DNA of 64,000 nucleotides from Rhizobium leguminosarum bv. trifolii WSM2297 (GCF_000271845.1 NZ_JH719393.1:1704442-1768441), one strand, 5' to 3'; shown: positions 1-9,179, numbered from the stretch's first letter. Notes: generated by a model not told the origin, from the sequence alone. Program-made: numbers and translations.

Positions 1-98
1 TTGCAGCACCCGGCATCGCCATCGCACTCGTCAGCCTCGCCTTCAATCTCGTCGGCGATGCGCTGCGCGACGTGCTCGACCCGAGAGGTTCGGAATGA
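1..98 (+). CDS. ABC transporter permease, C-terminal end (partial)
   Basis: Only the last 31 codons are present, read from base 3 to the TGA at 96-98. The visible peptide is a hydrophobic helix ending in GDALRDVLDPR, the typical C-terminus of DppC/OppC-type permeases of peptide/nickel ABC importers. The stop overlaps the ATG of the next gene (ATGA at 95-98), so it is translationally coupled to the two ATPase genes that follow. The substrate cannot be told from this fragment. Confidence 0.8.
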   Translation, partial: AAPGIAIALVSLAFNLVGDALRDVLDPRGSE

Positions 99-952
99 CA
101 GAGCCCCTGATCGATATCCGCAACCTCGAAATCGCCTATGGCGGCGGCCACATGCGCGCGGTGCGCGGCGTGAGTTTTACGCTCGGACAGGAAAAGCTCG
201 GCATCGTCGGCGAATCCGGGTCAGGAAAATCGACCGTCGGCCGCGCGATCATGAAGCTGCTGCCGCCAACCGCAAAGGTCAGCGCCGAACAGATGCGCTT
301 TCGCGACGTCGACCTCATCAAAGCAAGCGAACGAAAGATGATGACGATCCGGGGACGGCGGATCGGGCTGATCCTGCAGGACCCGAAATATTCGCTCAAT
401 CCCGTCATGCGGATCGGCGAACAAATCGCCGAGACTTACCGCTTCCATCATCCCAAGGTTAGCGCCAAACAGATCTACGGCCAGGCGCTCGACATGCTCG
501 AAGCCGTGCAGATCCGCGATCCCGAGCGTGTTGCCCGCCTTTATCCGCACGAAATATCGGGCGGGATGGGCCAGCGCGTCATGATCGCCATGATGCTGAT
601 CGCCGAACCCGAAGTGCTGATCGCCGACGAGCCGACCTCCGCGCTCGACGTGACGGTCAGGCTCGAAATCCTGGCGCTGCTCGACGAACTCGTTTCACGC
701 CGCAATCTTGGCCTGATCTTCATCAGCCACGACCTCAATCTGATCCGCAATTTCTGCGATCGCGTCCTCATCATGTATGCCGGCCGCGTCGTGGAGGTGC
801 TCGAGGCGCGCGATCTGGACAAGGCGAAACACCCTTATACGCAGGGGCTTTTGGCGTCCCTGCCGACGATCGAGAATCCTCCTGCCCGGCTGCCGATCCT
901 GAAGCGGGATCCCGCCTGGCTTGACGACCTCGCAGCGGAGGTGCGGCGATGA
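95..952 (+). CDS. Oligopeptide/dipeptide-type ABC transporter ATPase (DppD-like)
   Basis: A 285-residue nucleotide-binding subunit of a peptide/nickel-type ABC importer. It has Walker [10 protein letters not shown] at residues 39-47, a Q-loop (LILQDP), the signature ISGGMGQR near 155, Walker B ending [11 protein letters not shown] near 175-185, and an H-loop SHDL. The C-terminus ([12 protein letters not shown]) is the short oligopeptide-transporter C-terminal region of the DppD/OppD family. It overlaps the upstream permease by 4 nt and the downstream ATPase by 4 nt (949-952), so the three form one operon. Paired ATPases normally assemble as a heterodimer on two permeases at the inner membrane. 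The binding protein lies outside the window, so the substrate is unknown. Confidence 0.92.
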   Translation: MTEPLIDIRNLEIAYGGGHMRAVRGVSFTLGQEKLGIVGESGSGKSTVGRAIMKLLPPTAKVSAEQMRFRDVDLIKASERKMMTIRGRRIGLILQDPKYSLNPVMRIGEQIAETYRFHHPKVSAKQIYGQALDMLEAVQIRDPERVARLYPHEISGGMGQRVMIAMMLIAEPEVLIADEPTSALDVTVRLEILALLDELVSRRNLGLIFISHDLNLIRNFCDRVLIMYAGRVVEVLEARDLDKAKHPYTQGLLASLPTIENPPARLPILKRDPAWLDDLAAEVRR

Positions 953-1692
953 TCCGGATAGACAATCTCACCATTCGTTTCGGACACGGCCAGCGGCCCG
1001 TCGTCAGAGATGTAAACCTCACAGTCGAGAGGGGAACGGCGTTCGGCCTGGTCGGCGAATCCGGCTGCGGCAAGTCCACCGTTCTCAGAGCCCTCTCCGG
1101 CCTCAACGCAAATTATGATGGCAACATCGAACTCCAGGGCGAGACGCTGGACCGGCAGCGCAGCCGGCCGTTCTTCCGCCGGGTGCAGATGGTGTTCCAG
1201 GACCCTTATGGATCGCTCCACCCCCGCAAGACCATCCGCTCGCAGCTGAAGGAACCGCTGCGCAACCAGGGGCTTGATACCAATTCCGTCGACGTCAACG
1301 CGGTGCTCCGATCGGTCGGCCTCGATCCGGCGCTGAGCTATAGATTTCCGCATCAGCTTTCCGGCGGGCAGCGCCAGCGTGTGGCAATCGCCCGCGCCCT
1401 GATGCTGAACCCGGACGTGCTGCTTCTCGACGAACCGACATCGGCGCTCGACGTTTCCGTCCAGGCCGAGATCCTCAATCTGCTGCAGGATCTGCGCGCC
1501 GAGCGCGGCCTCACCTATCTCCTGGTCAGCCACGATCTCGCCGTCGTCTCCCACATGTGCAGCCGCGTCGCCATCATGGAAGCCGGCGAGATCGTCGAAC
1601 AGGTCGAAATCGAGGCATTGCGTAGAGGCGCGGTCGAACATCCCTATTCGCAACGGTTGTTGCGCGCGAGCCGGATGTACGGAAGGGCGTAA
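949..1692 (+). CDS. Oligopeptide/dipeptide-type ABC transporter ATPase (DppF-like)
   Basis: A 247-residue second ATPase of the same importer. Walker A is GESGCGKST (residues 36-44), followed by a Q-loop [12 protein letters not shown], signature LSGGQRQR, Walker [12 protein letters not shown] and H-loop SHDLAVV. The HPYSQRLL tail is the usual DppF/OppF C-terminus but the protein is short, ending soon after the ABC core, so the zinc/iron-like tail of some family members is absent. Its ATG overlaps the stop of the DppD-like gene (ATGA). It ends 36 bp from the stop of the convergent alpha/beta hydrolase, and I see no clear intrinsic terminator in that gap. Confidence 0.92.
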   Translation: MIRIDNLTIRFGHGQRPVVRDVNLTVERGTAFGLVGESGCGKSTVLRALSGLNANYDGNIELQGETLDRQRSRPFFRRVQMVFQDPYGSLHPRKTIRSQLKEPLRNQGLDTNSVDVNAVLRSVGLDPALSYRFPHQLSGGQRQRVAIARALMLNPDVLLLDEPTSALDVSVQAEILNLLQDLRAERGLTYLLVSHDLAVVSHMCSRVAIMEAGEIVEQVEIEALRRGAVEHPYSQRLLRASRMYGRA

Positions 1693-1727
1693 CATCGATC
1701 GGTACGCCCTGCTGCTGCTTCAGCTAG

Positions 1728-2570
1728 TCACCGCAAGTGGGCGTCAATAGCGGAAATGATCGCTTCCCAATCGTTGGGATGAATTTCGTGGCCGCCGCCT
1801 TCGAGCCGAACAAGCTTCGCGCCCTTCACCGTTCGTGCCAGCAGTTCGCCATGCTCAACCGGATAAATCGGATCCGCCGTTCCGTGTATGACAAGGAGGG
1901 GTGCCGCCAGTTCAGCCAATTTTCCTTTCAAGCTCTGGCCGCCCCTCAGCATGAAATGATTGGTGGCACTGACGAAGTTTTTCGCCCGTTTGACGTCCCG
2001 TTCGACAAAGGCGCGCGCCCGCCCTTCGTCATAGCGATGCGCCACCCCGGCGATCATTCGGGTGTCTTCGACAAGGAATTCGATCACCTGGGCATTGTCT
2101 GCCCAGTCGACTGTCTCGCCCGTCGCCGCATGCGCCATGTAGGCATCAGTGGTATGCGGCAGCGCGCTTGTATCAATACCCACCGGCGTGGTGGACATCA
2201 GCGTCAGCGTCCTGACGCGCTCGGGATGCGAGAGCGCTGCGATCTGGGCGATCGTGCCACCCAGCGACATTCCAATCAGATGGACGCCGGCAATGCCGTA
2301 GCCCTCGAGTACCCTGATGGCGTCCGCAGCCATGTCGTCCATTGTGTAAGGCGGTTCCCCCGGCTCGTAGATCGTTGAACGTCCGGTGTCTCGATTGTCA
2401 TAGCGAATGACATAATATTTCTGAGCGGCGAGCTTTTGGCAGAACTCGTCCGGCCACCAGAGCATCGACGCCATCGCGCCCATGATCAACAGGATCGGCT
2501 CGTGCGCGGGGTTGCCAAATGCCTGTGCGGCGATCTCGACGTCGTCAAACTTGATAATGCGTTCACTCAC
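1728..2570 (-). CDS. Alpha/beta-fold hydrolase
   Basis: A 280-residue single-domain alpha/beta hydrolase. The nucleophile elbow GMSLGG is near residues 100-105, the acid is in HGTADPIYP near 230-238, and the catalytic His is in GGGHEIHP near 258-265. An oxyanion-hole region (LIMGAMASMLWWP) lies near the N-terminus. Start is a GTG at 2570 with an AAGGA element about 8 nt upstream. Sequence alone does not give the substrate; related proteins include esterases, lactonases and C-C bond hydrolases. No signal peptide, so it is probably cytoplasmic. It diverges from the AAA-LuxR regulator at 2858, which is an obvious candidate to control it. Confidence 0.85.
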   Translation of the reverse strand: MSERIIKFDDVEIAAQAFGNPAHEPILLIMGAMASMLWWPDEFCQKLAAQKYYVIRYDNRDTGRSTIYEPGEPPYTMDDMAADAIRVLEGYGIAGVHLIGMSLGGTIAQIAALSHPERVRTLTLMSTTPVGIDTSALPHTTDAYMAHAATGETVDWADNAQVIEFLVEDTRMIAGVAHRYDEGRARAFVERDVKRAKNFVSATNHFMLRGGQSLKGKLAELAAPLLVIHGTADPIYPVEHGELLARTVKGAKLVRLEGGGHEIHPNDWEAIISAIDAHLR

Positions 2571-2618
2571 TTGGGGCGTCCTTTATTTGTATTGGGCGAA
2601 GCGGCGACCTTTCTCGCA

Positions 2619-2644
2619 AACATCACTCGACGTCCGCATGTTCC
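2619..2644 (-). promoter_or_regulatory. Weak EcfG-like promoter for the hydrolase
   Basis: On the minus strand GGAAC (2640-2644) is followed 17 nt later by TGTT (2619-2622), one base off the EcfG -10 CGTT. It lies about 50 bp upstream of the hydrolase GTG. The match is imperfect and could be chance. Confidence 0.25.
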
Positions 2645-2857
2645 CCATGATGCGGCTAAGGCAGGCGTGCCGCATCGGGCATTTTGCGTAGGACAGGCTG
2701 AAAACTTTCGGAAGCAACGGCCGGCGGCGGGCACCCGCAAACCTCCATGCCCAGTGCTTTCAGATCGACACATCGCACCTCTGCCGACGATCGTGACGCA
2801 TGGGATGACTATGTCCCCATCTCTGCTAATCTCGAATTCCATGTTTCGGAGGACTTT

Positions 2858-5737
2858 GTGTCGACATCCCTCAGAAAGTCCCTATTTTCAGGCCGTGCAG
2901 CAGAACTAGATGCGATGGAATCCGCGTTCCGGGATGTCTCCGGCGGGCGCCAGCGTTCTATTCTTCTCGGGGCGGAAGCTGGCGGCGGAAAGAGCCGGCT
3001 GGTCGAGGAGTTTACCGGCCGGCTCTCCGGCCGTGCCCTGATCCTGAAAGGCGGCTGCATCGAGCAGCGGGAATCGGCATTGCCCTATGCGCCGGTCACC
3101 GCCGTGCTGCATGAACTGGTTCAGCTGCGCGGCGCGCCCTCGTCGCGGTCACTCGTCGGCGCCGAAGGTGCACGCGAGCTCGCATGGCTTCTTCCCGAAT
3201 TCGGCGAGACCTCTGAAAGATTCGATCCGGGCATCGCAAGAGCGCGGCTGTTCGAAGCGCTGCGAAAATTGTTTGAGGAACTGGCACGGGAGATGCCGCT
3301 CGTCGTGGTCGTGGAGGACATTCACTGGGCCGACCAGGCCACTTGCGATCTGCTTCGTTTCCTCACGACGCGGCTGAAGAAAACTCGGCTGATGCTGATC
3401 GTCACCTACCGACCCGAGGAGACCAGCGGCAGCAACGCACTGCGGACGACCATCGCCGACCTCTCGCTTTCGGAGGGAGCCGAGGTGTTGAGGCTTCCCC
3501 GCCTGAAGCGCGCCGAGGTCGCCACGCAGCTCGAGGGGCTGCTTGGGCGTCCGCCAACAGCTGCTGTCATCAATGAGGTCCATGCGCGGTGTTGCGGGAT
3601 CCCGCTTTTCACCGAGGCGCTTATTGATGCGAGCGGAAGCGTGCGTACAGATTTTCCCGGCTCGCTCAACGACTACCTGCTGAAAGCGGTCAGGGAGATG
3701 CCGGCGTCGACAGCCGGCCTGTTGAAGGTGATGGCGCTTGGCGGCCCGCATATCACGCACACGCTGCTTCGCAGTGTGGAGAACAAGTCCGACCTTGAAG
3801 TGGCCGAGTTGCTGCGGCCCGCAATTTTGGCCGGGATCCTTGTGCCCGATGGTGACGGATATGCGTTCCGCCATGCGCTGATCCACGAGGCGGTGCGCAG
3901 TGACCTGATCGCCGGCGAAAGAATGGCCATCCATCGTGCCTATGCTGGGGTGCTCGAACGCGGCCCGGTTCCAAGCTACCGGGTTTGGCATTCCGCAGCA
4001 CTCGCCCGCCACTGGCACGGCGCCGGCCAAGCCGAATCTTGCCTGCGGTGGGCCTGGCAATCTGCCGCGGAAGCCGCTGCCACCTTCGCCTATGAAGACC
4101 AGATGGAGATGCTGAAGCTCGTGCTGGCAACCTGGCCCGAGGTCGACAACGCGGCCGATTTGACCGGCGCGGGTCACTGCAGGGTGCTGGAACTCGCCGC
4201 CGATGCCGCTTGCTGGGCGGCAGAGGCGGAACAGGGTCTGGCTTTTGTCGAACGCGCACTTGCCGAAGTGGATGCAGAACGCGATGGCGAACAACTGGCA
4301 GCGCTTCTTCTGCAGCGCGCGGTGATGCGTCAGCACACGCTTATCCCAGGCGAAATCGCCGACCTGGAGAGAGCGCTTGATCATTCGGTCGATCCCACAA
4401 GGCTGCGCGCGGACGGACTGGGGCAGTTTTCCCGCGCGCTGATATTGCGGGGAGAATTCGACCGCGCCAAGCGCTTGGGCGAGGAACTGAAGGAGCTGTC
4501 GGAGAGGCTCGATGACGAGGAATACCGCATCGAGGCGCTGATTGTCGCGGCGTCGGTAGACATGGCTTCGAACAGTTCGCGGGTCGATGCCCTCTGGAGC
4601 GTGGCTAGGCGCGCGGAAAAGGCTTCCATCGGCCGGGTCGAGGTGCTGGCCGGTGCAGCCCTGCTTCAAGCCCTGCTCGAGAAAGGCGACTACGCTCAAG
4701 TCATCGAAGTCGGACCGGCAATTTTTGCCCGGACCGTCGAGCTCGGCCAGGCCCGGTATATCGGGGCGATCGTGGGGTCACCTCTGTGCCGCGCCCTGCT
4801 CGCCGTCGGCCGCGTTTCCGAAGCCATAGAGACATGCGAACGGATGGCGGCGTTGGATCCGCTACCGCTGGGGCTGGTACATGTTTTCGAATGCCAGGCG
4901 GAGATTGCCCTGGTCTTGGGGGATTCGGATCGCGTTGCCGCAGCGGCAAGCTCCTTGCGCGCCCTGCCGCCCGGCCCTCAGGTTGCGAACCGTATGGCCG
5001 CCAATCTTCTGAGATTCGATATCGAAAGCCGCGCGCTGGCGGGCGACATGGATCAGTCTGCGATGCTGATAAGATCCGCCTCGACCCAACTCGACAAGGA
5101 AGGAGGCATCTCGTGGCCGCTGCTGGCCTCGGCCATGCGTGCTGCTGTCGATACGAACCAGAAAGATGCCGCTCGCCAACTCGCCGACCTTGCCGTTCGG
5201 ACCCCGTGCCGCAACGTCGTTGAGGAAGCCGAGAGGCTGGGCATCTCGGCCGAGTTCTCGCGCACGGCGGTTTCCGACCTCGATGCCTGGGAAGCGGTTG
5301 CCCAAAGCTGGGCTGATTTGAGCCAGCCCTTTCGGCAGGCATATGCCCTTCTGCAGGCCGGGAGCGCTGCGGTGAATGCCGGCAAGCGCGCCAGGGGTGC
5401 TGACCATTTCGGGCGAGGTGCGGACCTTGCCCAGTCGATCGGCGCTCGCCTCCTGTGCAATCAGATCGAGACGCTGGCGGCAAAGACCCGCATTGATCTG
5501 CGCGGCGGGAAAGACGGCGGCGTGCCGAAGGCGCCGCTTGGCTTGACGGATCGGGAATTCGAGGTGCTCAGGCTTGTCGCCGCTGGACAAAGCAATCGTC
5601 AGATCGCCGATAATCTGTTCATCTCGTCGAAAACGGCAAGCGTTCATGTCTCCAACATTTTGAGCAAACTCGCCGTCCCCAGCCGCGGTGCTGCGGCCGC
5701 CATGGCGCACCGGCTCCGGATGGTTGATCCGGCGTAG
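2858..5737 (+). CDS. Large AAA-ATPase / LuxR-family transcriptional regulator
   Basis: A 959-residue regulator of the LAL/MalT-like architecture. An N-terminal AAA_16-type ATPase has Walker A GAEAGGGKS (residues 38-46) and Walker B VVVVEDIHWAD (near 147-157). A long helical, TPR-like middle region follows, then a C-terminal LuxR-type HTH (about residues 890-955) with LTDREFEVLRLVAAG, SNRQIADNLFIS and SKTASVHVSNIL. The longest open frame starts at 2747, but the GTG at 2858 has a strong GGAGGA 4 nt upstream and starts just before the ATPase domain, so I prefer it. No sensory domain other than the TPR-like region is seen, and the inducer is unknown. Neighbours are a divergent hydrolase and a downstream methyltransferase. 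Confidence 0.9.
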   Translation: MSTSLRKSLFSGRAAELDAMESAFRDVSGGRQRSILLGAEAGGGKSRLVEEFTGRLSGRALILKGGCIEQRESALPYAPVTAVLHELVQLRGAPSSRSLVGAEGARELAWLLPEFGETSERFDPGIARARLFEALRKLFEELAREMPLVVVVEDIHWADQATCDLLRFLTTRLKKTRLMLIVTYRPEETSGSNALRTTIADLSLSEGAEVLRLPRLKRAEVATQLEGLLGRPPTAAVINEVHARCCGIPLFTEALIDASGSVRTDFPGSLNDYLLKAVREMPASTAGLLKVMALGGPHITHTLLRSVENKSDLEVAELLRPAILAGILVPDGDGYAFRHALIHEAVRSDLIAGERMAIHRAYAGVLERGPVPSYRVWHSAALARHWHGAGQAESCLRWAWQSAAEAAATFAYEDQMEMLKLVLATWPEVDNAADLTGAGHCRVLELAADAACWAAEAEQGLAFVERALAEVDAERDGEQLAALLLQRAVMRQHTLIPGEIADLERALDHSVDPTRLRADGLGQFSRALILRGEFDRAKRLGEELKELSERLDDEEYRIEALIVAASVDMASNSSRVDALWSVARRAEKASIGRVEVLAGAALLQALLEKGDYAQVIEVGPAIFARTVELGQARYIGAIVGSPLCRALLAVGRVSEAIETCERMAALDPLPLGLVHVFECQAEIALVLGDSDRVAAAASSLRALPPGPQVANRMAANLLRFDIESRALAGDMDQSAMLIRSASTQLDKEGGISWPLLASAMRAAVDTNQKDAARQLADLAVRTPCRNVVEEAERLGISAEFSRTAVSDLDAWEAVAQSWADLSQPFRQAYALLQAGSAAVNAGKRARGADHFGRGADLAQSIGARLLCNQIETLAAKTRIDLRGGKDGGVPKAPLGLTDREFEVLRLVAAGQSNRQIADNLFISSKTASVHVSNILSKLAVPSRGAAAAMAHRLRMVDPA

Positions 5738-5907
5738 AGGTGCGCTTCAGGAGATTGTCTAGGTAGACCCTGCTGATATTTGCTCACAGGCATCCCATTC
5801 TTTCGTGGCCTAGGCATTTTGCCTGATGTGCTTGCGCGGCCTTACGTCGAGCATGGTGATATGGCGCCCCGAGCAGAGGGCCCGGGATTTCATCATCGGA
5901 GGACAAA

Positions 5908-6516
5908 ATGCACGTCTCTTCCACCGCCTTGGCCGATACCCAATGCACGATCGATTCCTATGAAGGCTGTGCCGATGACTATAGCCGCATCGTTGATCCC
6001 TTTCCCGCGCCGAGCCTGGAGGCAGCCTTGCGTCAGGTCGCCATCGCCGCCGGCAAAGGCGGCCGGGTCCTTGAGATCGGATCAGGGCCTGGGTGGGATG
6101 CGGATTTCCTCGAGACACAGGGTGTTTTGGTAAGGCGAACCGATGCGACGCGGCGGTTTCTCGAGCTGCAGGCGGCGCGCGGCAAGGAAGGCGAACTCCT
6201 TAATCTCATCACCGATAACCTCGGCGGCCCTTACGATGCGGTGATTGCCCTCTGCGTTCTCATCCACGTGCCTCGCGACCAGACCGCCCAAGTCCTCGAA
6301 AAGATCGCCGCCGCGCTGCGCCCGGGAGGCGTCTTCCTGGTGACGATGCGGGATGGAGACGGGGAGACGAGCGGCGCCTACCATATGACCTACTGGCGCC
6401 GCGATGACTTCGCGCTGTGCATCCAGGCGGCCGGTCTGGATCTTGAATGGGACGCATACCGCATGAGCCGCAACGACGAAGCGTGGCACACCTTCTACGC
6501 CCGACGACCAGGATGA
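5908..6516 (+). CDS. Class I SAM-dependent methyltransferase
   Basis: A 202-residue cytoplasmic methyltransferase of the Methyltransf_11/25 type. Motif I is VLEIGSGPGWDADFL (residues 51-65), followed by a motif II acidic residue region (VRRTDATRRFLELQ), the motif IV-like stretch YDAVIALCVLIHVP, and a post-motif ALRPGGVFLVTM. The ATG has GGAGGA 4 nt upstream. The acceptor substrate cannot be predicted. It lies 170 bp after the LuxR-type regulator on the same strand and might be a target of it. Confidence 0.85.
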   Translation: MHVSSTALADTQCTIDSYEGCADDYSRIVDPFPAPSLEAALRQVAIAAGKGGRVLEIGSGPGWDADFLETQGVLVRRTDATRRFLELQAARGKEGELLNLITDNLGGPYDAVIALCVLIHVPRDQTAQVLEKIAAALRPGGVFLVTMRDGDGETSGAYHMTYWRRDDFALCIQAAGLDLEWDAYRMSRNDEAWHTFYARRPG

Positions 6517-6573
6517 CGCCCCGAGGCTGCTAGCAGGCGTACTCGATCAAAACGTAGGCGCCGGCCGCGCCTG

Positions 6574-7686
6574 CTATTTCCAGCTCGTGTAATCGGCGGC
6601 GGTGCAACCAAACGGCGCACGATCCTGAGCAAACCGCTTCTTGAGCTGTTCGCATCCCCATTCGTTTAACGGCGCCGGCATGAGGTTGTTAATGTCCATG
6701 CCAGGCGATTGAAATTGCGTCGGCGAGCTCGTGACGTACCACAGCCAGAAGCCGACCACACCGACGGCGATCAGAAGCAACGTGCCGAAGAAAAGCTGCA
6801 GCCGCCTCCAGATCGATATCGTCCTTTTGGCTTCTTCGATCAACACCGGCGCGCTCTGATCGCCGTCTTGTTGATGCGCCAGGGGTGCAAGAGCCGCGGT
6901 GCGCTCGGCTTCGGTCAGCTCTACGCGCTGCAGACGATCGTCGAGAAGCACTGGCAGGGCTGTATTGCCGTGCCTGACGGCCAGTCCGATCGCTTTGCCG
7001 TTGGCTTCACCGACGATCAGAGGTTCCTGTCCGCTCTTCATCCGCGTGTAAGCCGATCGCCCCGTTTTGTCGCTGGCGATCTTGTCATTGTAAGTGATGG
7101 AAAGGACGCCGCGCCTGCGGTCGAATGCGCTGATCTCGACCGGGACGGGAATCAGCCTGGCCGGCCGGCGTAATTGCCCCTTGACCCGCCAAATGCGGAT
7201 ACCGAGAAAAATCATACCCAGGCTCATGCCGCCGAGGAGGACCACGAACAGAGTGAGCGTGATGATCCTGTTCCAGAGCATGTCGAGACCCAGGCTCATT
7301 GTCGCGAGTTCTGGATGATCGGCGGAAATCACAAGATCGGTTTCATAATCGCCGGTATGAAAATCGACGAACATGACCTCGACCTCGGTGTCGTAGTTTC
7401 GTCCACCATAGTTGTAGACAAGGCGTGCCTCGCAGTCGGTAAAGACCGCCTTGCGTGTCGTGCATTTCCCGTTTTGCACGTCGCCGTTTTCGAGCACCAA
7501 AGGGTTCTGGCTGATCTGGAAATCACGAATCACCCCTGGTGCTTCCGTGACGAATAGAAAGACAGCCAATGCCAGGATAATCGGCGTTGCCCAGAAGTAA
7601 GCGTTGGGCGTGGAGATGACGTTGCGCGCCAATGATAGCGGGCGGCTGGGGAGAACAAGCGAAAACAACGGCGTCGGACCCCTCAT
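6574..7686 (-). CDS. Membrane protein of unknown function
   Basis: I do not recognise this 370-residue protein. Three hydrophobic segments are visible. One is near residues 30-55 (ATPIILALAVFLFVTEA), a second near 135-165 (IITLTLFVVLLGGMSLGMIF), and a third near 315-335 (GTLLLIAVGVVGFWLWYV). The region between the first two contains four Cys-bearing or charged stretches (CTTRKAVFTDCEARLVYNYGG) that probably face the periplasm. The region between the last two looks soluble. It is transcribed toward the methyltransferase and appears monocistronic. A poor ribosome-binding site leaves the start uncertain. Confidence 0.6.
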   Translation of the reverse strand: MRGPTPLFSLVLPSRPLSLARNVISTPNAYFWATPIILALAVFLFVTEAPGVIRDFQISQNPLVLENGDVQNGKCTTRKAVFTDCEARLVYNYGGRNYDTEVEVMFVDFHTGDYETDLVISADHPELATMSLGLDMLWNRIITLTLFVVLLGGMSLGMIFLGIRIWRVKGQLRRPARLIPVPVEISAFDRRRGVLSITYNDKIASDKTGRSAYTRMKSGQEPLIVGEANGKAIGLAVRHGNTALPVLLDDRLQRVELTEAERTAALAPLAHQQDGDQSAPVLIEEAKRTISIWRRLQLFFGTLLLIAVGVVGFWLWYVTSSPTQFQSPGMDINNLMPAPLNEWGCEQLKKRFAQDRAPFGCTAADYTSWK

Positions 7687-8094
7687 TTGATAGCGCAGCG
7701 CGCCGGTAAAGCTTCAGACAGCGGCCGAACGAGCGGAGTTGGCGTCATCCCGACCGGTTTGCACAATCCCATTGTGCGATTCCGATCTACAACCTGTTGC
7801 AGGCAATCGGCAATCCCTTTCTACACGCATGGGCGGCAATCCCGCGTTTGATTCTGTCGATAACGTGGGCGCCGCGAGATATCAATTTCAGCGATGCTTC
7901 CGGACGCGGCATCGAGGCGATCAAAAATGTCTGATCGTTAGGCGATCGGTTGTCGGAAGCCGGATTGACCCTCGACGAAACTGTTGCCTCCTTGCCTTTA
8001 AAGTTGCGTCAGCGCTATGAAGGTTGATAGAGGAGCGGTGGCGGTATAGTTTCGCTTTCGCAAATCGACGAATGACACAAGGAATAGTTATCTC
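7687..8094. other. 408-bp intergenic region upstream of the cold-shock gene
   Basis: Shared upstream region of the membrane protein (minus strand) and the cold-shock gene (plus strand). It contains one short perfect inverted repeat (7761-7777) and a weak AAGGA before the csp ATG. I see no convincing coding potential. A long 5' leader, common for csp mRNAs, would fit but cannot be shown here. Confidence 0.5.
7761..7777. repeat. Inverted repeat GCACAAT-CCC-ATTGTGC
   Basis: Seven-base perfect arms (7761-7767 and 7771-7777) around a CCC loop, about 75 bp upstream of the membrane protein start. The size and position fit an operator better than a terminator, because no T-run follows on either strand. 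The binding protein is unknown. Confidence 0.45.
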
Positions 8095-8298
8095 ATGCCG
8101 ACAGGTACGGTTAAATTCTTCAATGACGACAAGGGCTTCGGCTTTATCACCCCAGAGGATGGCGGACAGGACGTGTTCGTGCACGTGTCTGCACTGCAGC
8201 GCGGCGGGTCGCTCCGCGAAGGCGACAAGGTCAGCTTCGACGTCGGCCAGGATCGCAAGACCGGAAAATCGAAGGCTGAGAACGTCTCAACCCTCTGA
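8095..8298 (+). CDS. Cold-shock domain protein (CspA family)
   Basis: A 67-residue single OB-fold nucleic-acid-binding protein. RNP1 is KGFGFITP (residues 14-21) and RNP2 is VFVHVSAL (about 28-35). The N-terminus [14 protein letters not shown] is diagnostic of the family. Family members bind single-stranded RNA/DNA and act as RNA chaperones; rhizobia have many paralogs, and this one need not be cold-induced. It is monocistronic, followed within 20 bp by a perfect GC hairpin. Confidence 0.95.
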   Translation: MPTGTVKFFNDDKGFGFITPEDGGQDVFVHVSALQRGGSLREGDKVSFDVGQDRKTGKSKAENVSTL

Positions 8299-8315
8299 TC
8301 CAAAGTCGAAGATTA

Positions 8316-8339
8316 CCCAACCCGCGTGAGCGGGTTGGG
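8316..8339 (+). terminator. Hairpin downstream of the cold-shock gene
   Basis: Perfect 10-bp stem CCCAACCCGC / GCGGGTTGGG with a GTGA tetraloop, 17 bp after the csp stop. No clear T-run follows, so it may be a weak intrinsic terminator or a 3'-end stabilising hairpin. Confidence 0.65.
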
Positions 8340-8465
8340 CTCGTCGTCACGCCATAGGCCGCCACGACGGTTATCGAGGTCTGTGCGTGTCGTTTTCGGG
8401 TACCGGGGACGGCAGGATGCTCCACGCATCCACGTCAGACAGACGCCAAGCGCTATTACGCCTTT

Positions 8466-8640
8466 GATAGATATGCTCTCGACCGCCTCCTCGGCGATCA
8501 TCACCGGCGAATTGGTGTTGCCGAAGACGATCGTCGGCATGATGAGGCATCGACGACCCGCAGCTTCGCCAGCCCATTCACTCGTAATCGCGAATCGACA
8601 ACCGCCATCGTGTCGCTGCCCATCTTACAGGTGCGAGCAT
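8466..8640 (-). pseudogene. Decayed C-terminus of a GMC-family oxidoreductase
   Basis: Read on the minus strand across frames, this stretch matches the conserved GMC (choline dehydrogenase-like) C-terminal signature. One frame gives TCKMGSDTMAVVDSRLRV then NGLAKLRVVDAS. A one-base loss shifts frame, after which the second frame reads MPTIVFGNTNSPVMIAEEAVE. In intact enzymes these pieces are continuous (VDASIMPT...GNTN). Nothing of the FAD-binding N-terminus remains upstream, so it is a truncated and frameshifted relic. Whether it arose by deletion or insertion of the neighbouring DNA cannot be decided from this window. Confidence 0.8.
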
Positions 8641-8721
8641 GCCGGCCCCGCCAAGAAGGCGACCGGTCGTTGCGAGCCTAAACTTGCATTCCGCCATGGC
8701 TGCGCAGTCGGCAGGCGCGAG

Positions 8722-8964
8722 CTAACGGAGGATGCCGGCTTCTTCCGCCGCAGCTTTGAATGCCAAAGCAGCCGCGGATGAATCCGCTCGCCCATCGACG
8801 GCGTCCGTGCAGATCCTCTTCGCGACGGCGAAGGATGCCGCTTTCTCGGGCGGCCAAGAGGTCATGAGATAGGCGAGCGCGTCCCTGCTGTTGCGGATAC
8901 TCTTAAGGTGGTCCCCATCTCCAATGATGACCTCAACGGGCTGGTCCCAAAAATCGCGGCGCAT
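8722..8964 (-). CDS. DUF982 domain protein
   Basis: An 80-residue protein starting MRRDFWDQPVEVIIGDGD, the hallmark of the rhizobial DUF982 family, which has many small paralogs of unknown function. A conserved RDALAYLMTSWP helix lies in the middle. The ATG at 8964 has GAGGAG 6 nt upstream and is preferred over in-frame starts further up. A perfect EcfG promoter (8998-9022) precedes it, so it probably belongs to the general stress regulon. It lies next to a gene relic and appears monocistronic. Confidence 0.8.
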   Translation of the reverse strand: MRRDFWDQPVEVIIGDGDHLKSIRNSRDALAYLMTSWPPEKAASFAVAKRICTDAVDGRADSSAAALAFKAAAEEAGILR

Positions 8965-8997
8965 CGACATCTCCTCAACTTTTTCGGCTATCCGCTC

Positions 8998-9022
8998 AAC
9001 GTCATCTGCGCGCGCGCGTTCC
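8998..9022 (-). promoter_or_regulatory. EcfG (general stress sigma factor) promoter of the DUF982 gene
   Basis: On the minus strand GGAAC (9018-9022), a 16-nt spacer and CGTT (8998-9001) match the alphaproteobacterial EcfG consensus exactly. The predicted leader to the ATG at 8964 is about 25 nt. Confidence 0.7.
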
Positions 9023-9179
9023 AGCATCGGACTTTGGTCTGACGTGCCCCAGGAATCTCAGGGGGCCGAATGAACGATCTTCACCGCGATCAGGGTCACT
9101 CGTTGCTCATCGCAATCGCAGCACAGCGACGGTGCCGAACAGGGCTCGACACAGGTTTGTTGGAGCCAGCAGGCGGCCG

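Noticed and set aside
1..462. A 153-codon frame from the window start
   Set aside because: It is out of frame with the permease tail and the clear DppD-like ATPase and has no family features.
3149..4699. A 516-codon minus-strand frame
   Set aside because: Antisense within the LuxR-type gene in high-GC DNA, low-complexity composition and no family resemblance.
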